From an uncultured Eubacterium sp. (lineage in GTDB: Bacteria > Bacillota > Clostridia > Peptostreptococcales > Anaerovoracaceae), in the NCBI GenBank assembly GCA_946614405.1, contig CAMOGZ010000025.1, forward strand, positions 1 to 11,410: DNA of 11,410 bases. The letters run 5' to 3'. This document shows positions 7,275 through 11,410 of the stretch, in pieces. The position numbers and the translations under genes were made by a program. Below the pieces are notes generated by a model. It made no database searches. It was not told where the DNA came from and saw only the letters and a list, made by a program, of their open reading frames with translations. Positions within the stretch are counted from its first letter, which is position 1; the number at the start of each line of letters is the position of its first letter.

Positions 7275-7352
7275 CAGTACTAATTATATGAGATTGTTAG
7301 TGCATTTGCAAGTTTTTTTTTGTGTTTTTTTGGTGAAATCTTTTGATACCAT

Positions 7353-7381
7353 TTGAAAACCCTGTTGCGTGATGATAGAAT
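7353..7381 (+). promoter_or_regulatory. Promoter of the FKBP / trigger-factor-like gene
   Basis: TTGAAA at 7353-7358 is followed after 17 bp by TAGAAT at 7376-7381, itself preceded by TGA, giving an extended -10 (TGnTAGAAT). Each hexamer differs from consensus at one base. Transcription would start near 7388 and leave a leader of about 60 nt. The poly-T tracts at 7313-7331 lie just upstream and may act as an UP-like element. Confidence 0.7.
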
Positions 7382-7449
7382 GAACAATGAAATATTAAAA
7401 GCGAATCTTGTATACAACTTTATGAATATACACAATTAGGAGAAACGGA

Positions 7450-8556
7450 ATGTCAAAGAAGAAATTATATTTGATCATTGGCGTGCTGATCGCCCTGGCT
7501 GTGGCAGCGTCGCTTCTGGTCATGATCTTCGTCAAAGATACCTTCGGGATGTTCACGTCAGAGTACCGCCTGAACTACAGCGACTACATTCAGCGAGGGG
7601 AGTACAAGGGACTTTCCTATGACGCGGTGGATGTGAAGGTGAGCAAAGACGAACTGAAGGAGGAGATAAAAGAACGGGTCCGTGAGAAGGCCAAGATCAA
7701 GACCTCCAAGAAAGGAAAGGTCGAGGAAGGCGACACCATCAACGTTTCTTACGAGGGGACCATCAAGGGCGAGCCTTTCGAAGGCGGATCCGCTGAGAAG
7801 GTGGACATCACCATCGGAAGGACATCCATGATCGATGGATTCATCGACGGTCTCATCGGTCAGAAGGTGGGAAAGACGGTGACTCTGAACCTGAAGTTTC
7901 CGAAGAAGTACGAGGCGAATCCGGACCTTTCCGGAAAGAAGGTGAAATTCAAGGTCACCATTCATTCCAAACAGGTGGAGAAATTGCCCAAGTACAACGA
8001 TTCCTTCGTCCGCAAGTACAGCGACTGCAAGACGGTGGATGAGTATGAGGACATGGTGAAGGAGGAGCTTCTGGCGGAGAAGACCTCTGAGGCAGAGGCC
8101 AAAGTGAAGAATGAGCTGTGGAGCCAGATCCTGAAGGATTCCAAGGTCTCCGTATATCCGGAGAAGCAGCTGGCTTATGAAGAAGAACATTTCCGCGCCC
8201 GCTATGAGAAGATGGCCAAGAGCTATGGAATGAAGTGGGGCAAATTCCGGAAGAAGTACCTGAACATCTCGGAGAAGGAATTCAAGAAGGAATGCCGCAA
8301 GTATGCCAAGTCCGTGGTGAAGAGTAAGTTGGTGATGCACTCCATCGCCAGGGAAGAGGAGCTGTCGGTATCCAGCAAGGAATACAAAGCCTATCTGTCC
8401 GAGCTTCTGGATAATGCGGGATTTACGGAAGAACAATTCCGCAGTCAGTATAATGAGTCCATCGAGAAGTATGGAGAGGAGAACGATTTCAAATCCAATC
8501 TGCTTCTTGATAAGGTTCTGGACAAGGTTATGGAATACGGTGAGGCGAAAGGATGA
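7450..8556 (+). CDS. Membrane-anchored trigger-factor-like FKBP peptidyl-prolyl isomerase
   Basis: This 368-residue protein likely acts as a folding chaperone and proline isomerase outside the cytoplasmic membrane. Residues 6-28 form one hydrophobic segment after MSKKK; there is no lipobox cysteine, so it reads as an uncleaved N-terminal anchor. Residues about 92-175 are an FKBP domain of trigger-factor type (GDTINVSYEG, IDGFIDGLIGQKVGKTV, LKFPKKY, LSGKKVKFKVTI). Residues about 178-360 are a lysine- and glutamate-rich helical region with the trigger-factor C-terminal signature (KLPKYNDSFVRKY, then VDEYEDMVKEEL). The N-terminal ribosome-binding domain is missing. ATG follows AGGAG by seven bases. 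It has its own promoter and terminator. Similar secreted forms occur in Clostridia, usually annotated as trigger factor or FKBP; the client proteins are unknown. Confidence 0.85.
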   Translation: MSKKKLYLIIGVLIALAVAASLLVMIFVKDTFGMFTSEYRLNYSDYIQRGEYKGLSYDAVDVKVSKDELKEEIKERVREKAKIKTSKKGKVEEGDTINVSYEGTIKGEPFEGGSAEKVDITIGRTSMIDGFIDGLIGQKVGKTVTLNLKFPKKYEANPDLSGKKVKFKVTIHSKQVEKLPKYNDSFVRKYSDCKTVDEYEDMVKEELLAEKTSEAEAKVKNELWSQILKDSKVSVYPEKQLAYEEEHFRARYEKMAKSYGMKWGKFRKKYLNISEKEFKKECRKYAKSVVKSKLVMHSIAREEELSVSSKEYKAYLSELLDNAGFTEEQFRSQYNESIEKYGEENDFKSNLLLDKVLDKVMEYGEAKG

Positions 8557-8563
8557 ACGTTCT

Positions 8564-8611
8564 GGCCGCAGGCCGCCGGGGGACCGGCGGACTGCGGCCT
8601 GTTTTGTTTTT
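8564..8611 (+). terminator. Intrinsic terminator after the FKBP gene
   Basis: GGCCGCAG (8564-8571) pairs with CTGCGGCC (8592-8599); after a G-A mismatch, CCGCCGG (8573-8579) pairs with CCGGCGG (8584-8590) around a GGGA loop. TTTTGTTTTT follows at 8602-8611. The stem starts 8 nt after the stop codon. This is a textbook strong terminator and separates the FKBP gene from nrdR. Confidence 0.93.
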
Positions 8612-8620
8612 AAAAAAGAA

Positions 8621-8649
8621 TGGAATTCCACCGGTAACTGTAGTAAAAT
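8621..8649 (+). promoter_or_regulatory. Weak candidate promoter of nrdR-cmk
   Basis: TAAAAT at 8644-8649 fits a -10 box with one mismatch. At a 17-bp spacing the -35 is TGGAAT (8621-8626), only three matches to TTGACA. Because a strong terminator lies just upstream, some promoter must exist between 8612 and about 8665. TGGAATTCCA at 8621-8630 is a perfect palindrome overlapping the -35 and could be an operator. Confidence 0.4.
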
Positions 8650-8695
8650 AAAAGTGTCTATGGGATAGTGGAGAAGAGATCAAGGAGGTTCCGAG

Positions 8696-9175
8696 ATGAA
8701 GTGTCCTTATTGTGATAACGCAGAGACCAAGGTAATCGATTCCCGTCCGACAGAGGATGGGCACGCGATCCGCAGACGTCGCGGCTGCGAGCGCTGCGGC
8801 AAGCGGTTCACCACCTATGAGAAGGTGGAGGAATCCATCATTATGATCATCAAGAAGGACGGCAAGCGTGAGGCCTTCGACCGTGACAAGGTGACCAACG
8901 GAATCATCAAGGCCTGTGAGAAGCGCCCTGTTTCCATGGCACAGATCGAGAAGATCACCAACGACATCGAGCGCGGCCTGAACAATCTGATGGAGAAAGA
9001 GGTCAAGAGTGAATTCATCGGTGAGCTGATCATGGATGAGCTGAAGAAGATCGACGAGGTGGCCTATGTCCGCTTTGCATCCGTGTACCGCCAGTTCACA
9101 GACGTCAATACATTCATCAAGGAGATCGAGAAACTCGTGGGGGCCAAGAACGAGGAAAATAAAGAGGAAAAATAG
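8696..9175 (+). CDS. nrdR: Transcriptional repressor NrdR
   Basis: NrdR represses ribonucleotide reductase genes when its ATP-cone senses ATP/dATP. The 159-residue protein starts with a zinc ribbon, MKCPYC with C3 and C6 and CERCGKRF with C31 and C34, separated by a basic helix (AIRRRRG) that takes part in DNA binding. The ATP-cone spans about 48-138 (IIKKDGKREAFDRDKV, then VAYVRFASVYRQF), and an acidic and lysine-rich tail follows. Length is typical for the family. The start is strongly set by AAGGAGGT at 8682-8689, six bases before ATG. No ribonucleotide reductase gene is in the window, so its targets must be elsewhere. cmk follows after 1 nt, so the two share a transcript. Confidence 0.97.
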   Translation: MKCPYCDNAETKVIDSRPTEDGHAIRRRRGCERCGKRFTTYEKVEESIIMIIKKDGKREAFDRDKVTNGIIKACEKRPVSMAQIEKITNDIERGLNNLMEKEVKSEFIGELIMDELKKIDEVAYVRFASVYRQFTDVNTFIKEIEKLVGAKNEENKEEK

Positions 9176-9176
9176 T

Positions 9177-9830
9177 ATGGAAGACATCATTCGTATTGCA
9201 ATAGACGGACCCAGCGGAGCCGGCAAGAGCACCATCGCCAAGCAGGTTGCTGCGAAGCTGGGGATTGAATATGTAGACACTGGTGCGATGTACCGCGCCG
9301 TGGGTCTGAAGATGAAGACCGAGGGCGTAAGCCCAGAGGATATTGAAGGCGTTAAGAATGTGCTGGAACACACCAGCATAGACTTTGAGCAGGGCGTGAT
9401 CCGCCTGGACGGAGAAGATGTCAGCGGCAAGATCCGCACACCGGAGATCTCCGCCGCCGCATCACAGTACTCCGCACTGGCGCCGGTCCGTGAGAAGCTG
9501 GTGCAGATCCAGAGAGAGATCGGGCACCGCAAGAGCGTAGTTATGGACGGACGTGACATCGGCACCAACGTGTTCACAGACGCCCAGTATAAGTTCTTCC
9601 TGACGGCATCTGCGGAGGAGAGAGCCCGCCGCCGTTTCCTGGAACTTCAGGAAAAGGGAGAGAAGGTAGTGTTCGAGGAGATCCTGGCCGACATCGAGAA
9701 GCGGGATTACACCGACACTCATCGTGAGCTGAATCCGCTGACGAAGGCGGAGGATGCCATGGAAGTGGATTCCACGAACATGACCATAGAAGAAGTTGTA
9801 AATACGATTTACAGTTGTATCATTTCGTGA
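9177..9830 (+). CDS. cmk: Cytidylate kinase
   Basis: Cmk phosphorylates CMP and dCMP with ATP, returning cytidine nucleotides to the pool for RNA, DNA and lipid synthesis. The 217-residue protein has the P-loop GPSGAGKST (11-19), DTGAMYRAVG (34-43), MDGRDIGTNVF in the nucleotide-binding core, the LID-like RARRRFLELQ, and the C-terminal RDYTDTHRELNPL. Length and motif order are normal. ATG 9177 is chosen because the family begins close to the P-loop; an upstream open frame from 9066 runs through nrdR in another frame. GAGG at 9164-9167 lies nine bases before ATG. It follows nrdR after one base. The usual Firmicutes neighbours ispH, plsC and rpsA are not seen. Confidence 0.96.
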   Translation: MEDIIRIAIDGPSGAGKSTIAKQVAAKLGIEYVDTGAMYRAVGLKMKTEGVSPEDIEGVKNVLEHTSIDFEQGVIRLDGEDVSGKIRTPEISAAASQYSALAPVREKLVQIQREIGHRKSVVMDGRDIGTNVFTDAQYKFFLTASAEERARRRFLELQEKGEKVVFEEILADIEKRDYTDTHRELNPLTKAEDAMEVDSTNMTIEEVVNTIYSCIIS

Positions 9831-9843
9831 AGACTGATATAAT
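9815..9843 (+). promoter_or_regulatory. Promoter of radC and the minD-like gene
   Basis: A perfect extended -10, TGATATAAT, lies at 9835-9843 just after the cmk stop. The -35 at a 17-bp spacing is TTGTAT (9815-9820), inside the last cmk codons. Transcription would start near 9850, giving a 55-nt leader before radC. No clear terminator lies between cmk and this promoter, so read-through from nrdR-cmk may add to expression. Confidence 0.72.
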
Positions 9844-9904
9844 ATAAGGTGCGCAATTTGCTTTTTCGGGTCCACAGGGTCAGGCAGTCAAGAGGAGGTA
9901 TTTT

Positions 9905-10585
9905 ATGCTGATCAAGTCACTGCCAAAGGAAGAGCGACCTTTGGAAAAAGCAATCAGAAGTGGTGTGCAGTCTCTGTCCAATGCAGAACTTCTGGGCATC
10001 ATCATTCACACCGGAACGCGCAATCGTTCCGCCATTCATCTGGCGGAGAGCGTCCTGGCCCATTGCAGAGACGGAATAACAGATCTGTCTCAGATGGGAT
10101 TCGATGAACTGATGGAACTGGAAGGGATCGGCGCGTCCAAGGCCGGTGCGCTGCTTGCAGCGGTGGAGCTGGGGAAACGCATCGCATCCACAGGCCCACT
10201 GGAGCGTGTGGGTTTTGAGACGGCCGGCGATGTGGCGGATATGTTCATGGAACCGCTTCGCCATGAGAAGAAGGAACATTTCAAATCAGTCCTGATCAAT
10301 AATAAAGGTGAGGTCCTGCAAGTGGATGACGTGTCCACGGGAGAACTTTCCCGGACATTGGTCCATCCCAGGGAGGCTTTTCAGAAGGCCGTCCGGAAGA
10401 GCGCTTCAGGAGTGATCTTCGTTCACAACCATCCCAGCGGCGATCCGACGCCCAGCGAGGATGACATCGAGACCACGAAGCGCCTGATGGAGAGCGGGGA
10501 AATCCTGGGCATTCAGGTCCTGGACCACATCATCATCGGGGACGGATGCTATTCCAGCTTCCGTGAGATGAACCTCATGCAGTGA
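9905..10585 (+). CDS. radC: RadC family JAMM/MPN+ domain protein
   Basis: The 226-residue protein has an N-terminal helix-hairpin-helix region (ELMELEGIGASKAGALLAAVELGKR, two parts within 68-92) and a C-terminal JAMM metalloprotease-like domain with H174, H176 and D187 in VHNHPSGDPTPSEDD, plus a conserved ISTGTL-like stretch, here VSTGELSRTLVHPREAF (143-159). RadC was named for a radiation-repair mutant that was later traced to another gene, so its true role is unsettled; DNA processing and mobile-element links have been proposed. The start is set by AGGAGGT at 9893-9899, five bases before ATG. It has its own promoter and lies 42 nt upstream of a minD-like gene. It is a complete, chromosomal-type copy. 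Confidence 0.95.
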   Translation: MLIKSLPKEERPLEKAIRSGVQSLSNAELLGIIIHTGTRNRSAIHLAESVLAHCRDGITDLSQMGFDELMELEGIGASKAGALLAAVELGKRIASTGPLERVGFETAGDVADMFMEPLRHEKKEHFKSVLINNKGEVLQVDDVSTGELSRTLVHPREAFQKAVRKSASGVIFVHNHPSGDPTPSEDDIETTKRLMESGEILGIQVLDHIIIGDGCYSSFREMNLMQ

Positions 10586-10627
10586 GAACGGGACGGGTGT
10601 AGAGAGACAGATAAACGGAGGATGTAG

Positions 10628-11365
10628 ATGAGTAAGGTGTATTTGGTAGCCTCAGGGAAAGGCGGTACAGGAAAGACTATGTTTGCAGTCAACCTGGGTG
10701 CATCTTATGCGATGAGAGGTCACAGTGTCGTGATCGTGGATATGGATATGGGACTGCGTAATCTGGACCTGTACCTTGGCCTTGAGAATAACGTAGTCTA
10801 CGATGTTTATGATGCAATGATGGGAGTCTGCCAGATCAAGCAGGCGCTGATCCGCGACCGTCGTTTCGACAATCTCTGTATCATGGGTGCTTCGCCGGAA
10901 CGGGAGAAGGGTGATCTGACCCCCCTCCATGTTCAGGTTCTCTGTGAGAAACTGAGAGAGCAGTTTGATTACGTGATCATGGATGCCCCCTCCGGGTTGG
11001 ATGACGGTCTGGTACTTGCCGCCGCAGGCGTAGACGCCGCAATCATCATCGCGACTCCGGAATACGCTGCGCTCCGGGATGCCGATGCCGTTGATATGGA
11101 GCTGATGAAGTTGGGAGTCAAGCGCCGCTATCTGGTGCTGAACAAGCTCATCGCTGAGATGATGACCGCAGGCTACATTCCCAAACTGCGTGAAGTCGTC
11201 GCCATGATGCGTCCTGAATTTCTGGGCGTGATCCAGTTCGACAGCAACATCAATATTTCCACCAACGTAGGCGTGCCCATCGTCATGAAGAGGGACACCT
11301 ACATCAGCCGCAACTTTGATGGAATCATCGACCGCCTGGAAGAAGCCGAAGCGGCCACAGAATAA
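10628..11365 (+). CDS. MinD-like ParA/MinD-family ATPase without an obvious membrane-targeting helix
   Basis: The 245-residue protein has the deviant Walker A SGKGGTGKT (9-17, signature K11 and P-loop K16), switch I DMDMGLRNLDLYLGL (38-52, D40 equivalent to MinD D40), and a Walker B-like YVIMDAPSG with D119. Regions such as QALIRDRRFDNL and ATPEYAALRDADAV are close to MinD, which binds membrane with ATP and recruits MinC to block septation at poles. However, the C-terminus ends in an acidic stretch (DRLEEAEAATE) where MinD has a basic amphipathic membrane helix, and it is shorter than the usual 260-270 residues. No minC or minE is next to it. GGAGG at 10617-10621 sets the start. It could be a true MinD, a MinD paralogue or a FlhG-like regulator. 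Confidence 0.8.
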   Translation: MSKVYLVASGKGGTGKTMFAVNLGASYAMRGHSVVIVDMDMGLRNLDLYLGLENNVVYDVYDAMMGVCQIKQALIRDRRFDNLCIMGASPEREKGDLTPLHVQVLCEKLREQFDYVIMDAPSGLDDGLVLAAAGVDAAIIIATPEYAALRDADAVDMELMKLGVKRRYLVLNKLIAEMMTAGYIPKLREVVAMMRPEFLGVIQFDSNINISTNVGVPIVMKRDTYISRNFDGIIDRLEEAEAATE

Positions 11366-11378
11366 TACAAAGTAAGCC

Positions 11379-11409
11379 AAAACTGCTGCATGCATGTGCA
11401 GCAGTTTTT
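11379..11409 (+). terminator. Intrinsic terminator after the minD-like gene
   Basis: AAAACTGCTGCA (11379-11390) pairs perfectly over 12 bp with TGCAGCAGTTTT (11397-11408) around a 6-nt loop. The T run overlaps the end of the stem and continues to 11409. The matching A run on the left means it could also work on the other strand. It ends the radC-minD unit, so no minE follows in the same transcript. Confidence 0.88.
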
Positions 11410-11410
11410 A

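Larger units (their letters stand above)
7216..7449. other. AT-rich intergenic region between hisK and the FKBP gene
   Basis: No convincing gene is seen here. The stretch is much richer in A and T than its neighbours. It holds a second hairpin (7245-7274), a T9-GTG-T7 tract (7313-7331), a promoter (7353-7381), a 10-bp perfect palindrome TTGTATACAA (7408-7417) and the ribosome binding site AGGAG (7438-7442) of the next gene. A TTGACA at 7271-7276 has no acceptable -10 at the right distance. Confidence 0.7.

Noticed and set aside
7271..7276. Perfect -35 box TTGACA in the intergenic region
   Set aside because: No acceptable -10 occurs 16-18 bp downstream (TTGTTA at best), and the box is part of a hairpin arm.
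8642..8657. NrdR box upstream of nrdR
   Set aside because: Only the right half (AGTGT) resembles the consensus; the left half does not match, so autoregulation through a standard site is not supported.
9851..9867. Terminator between cmk and radC (GCAA-T-TTGC followed by TTTTT)
   Set aside because: A 4-bp stem with a 1-nt loop cannot form, so it is not a credible terminator.

Overview
The window looks like chromosomal DNA from a low-oxygen Gram-positive bacterium of the class Clostridia (Firmicutes). The reasons are the short HisG paired with a HisZ regulatory subunit, a stand-alone PHP-type histidinol phosphatase instead of a bifunctional HisB, strong AAGGAGG-type ribosome binding sites, intrinsic terminators, and an extracytoplasmic trigger-factor-like FKBP protein. 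Coding sequence is fairly GC-rich, while the main intergenic region is AT-rich. I cannot name the genus. All recognised genes lie on the + strand, and I see no mobile element, tRNA, rRNA or CRISPR array.

Positions 1-182 hold a GC-rich 35-bp tandem repeat that runs into the left edge, then a sigma-A-type promoter and a short leader with an inverted repeat. Positions 183-7167 are one tightly packed histidine operon, hisZ-hisG-hisC-hisB-hisH-hisA-hisF-hisIE-hisK. Neighbouring genes overlap or lie within about 10 nt. Together they convert PRPP and ATP to histidinol: HisZ/HisG make phosphoribosyl-ATP, HisIE hydrolyses it and opens the ring, HisA isomerises, HisH/HisF form the imidazole ring, HisB dehydrates, HisC transaminates, and HisK dephosphorylates. 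The last enzyme, histidinol dehydrogenase (hisD), is not in the operon; hisG overlaps hisC directly. A long hairpin terminator closes the operon.

Positions 7168-7449 are an AT-rich intergenic stretch with the his terminator, a second strong hairpin, two poly-T tracts and a good extended -10 promoter. This promoter drives a monocistronic gene (7450-8556) for a membrane-anchored trigger-factor-like peptidyl-prolyl isomerase that lacks the ribosome-binding domain. A strong terminator follows.

Positions 8696-9830 hold nrdR (ribonucleotide reductase repressor) and cmk (cytidylate kinase), separated by 1 nt. Positions 9905-11365 hold radC and a MinD-like ATPase, with their own extended -10 promoter at the cmk end and a perfect hairpin terminator at the right edge. 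The MinD-like protein lacks an obvious membrane-targeting helix, and mreBCD and minC, which often separate radC from minD in Firmicutes, are absent.

Overall this is mostly housekeeping DNA. The points most worth a second look are the missing hisD, the TGCGGA motif cluster around the his promoter, the divergent MinD next to radC, and the anchored trigger-factor-like chaperone. I found no convincing sign of an undescribed multi-gene system.
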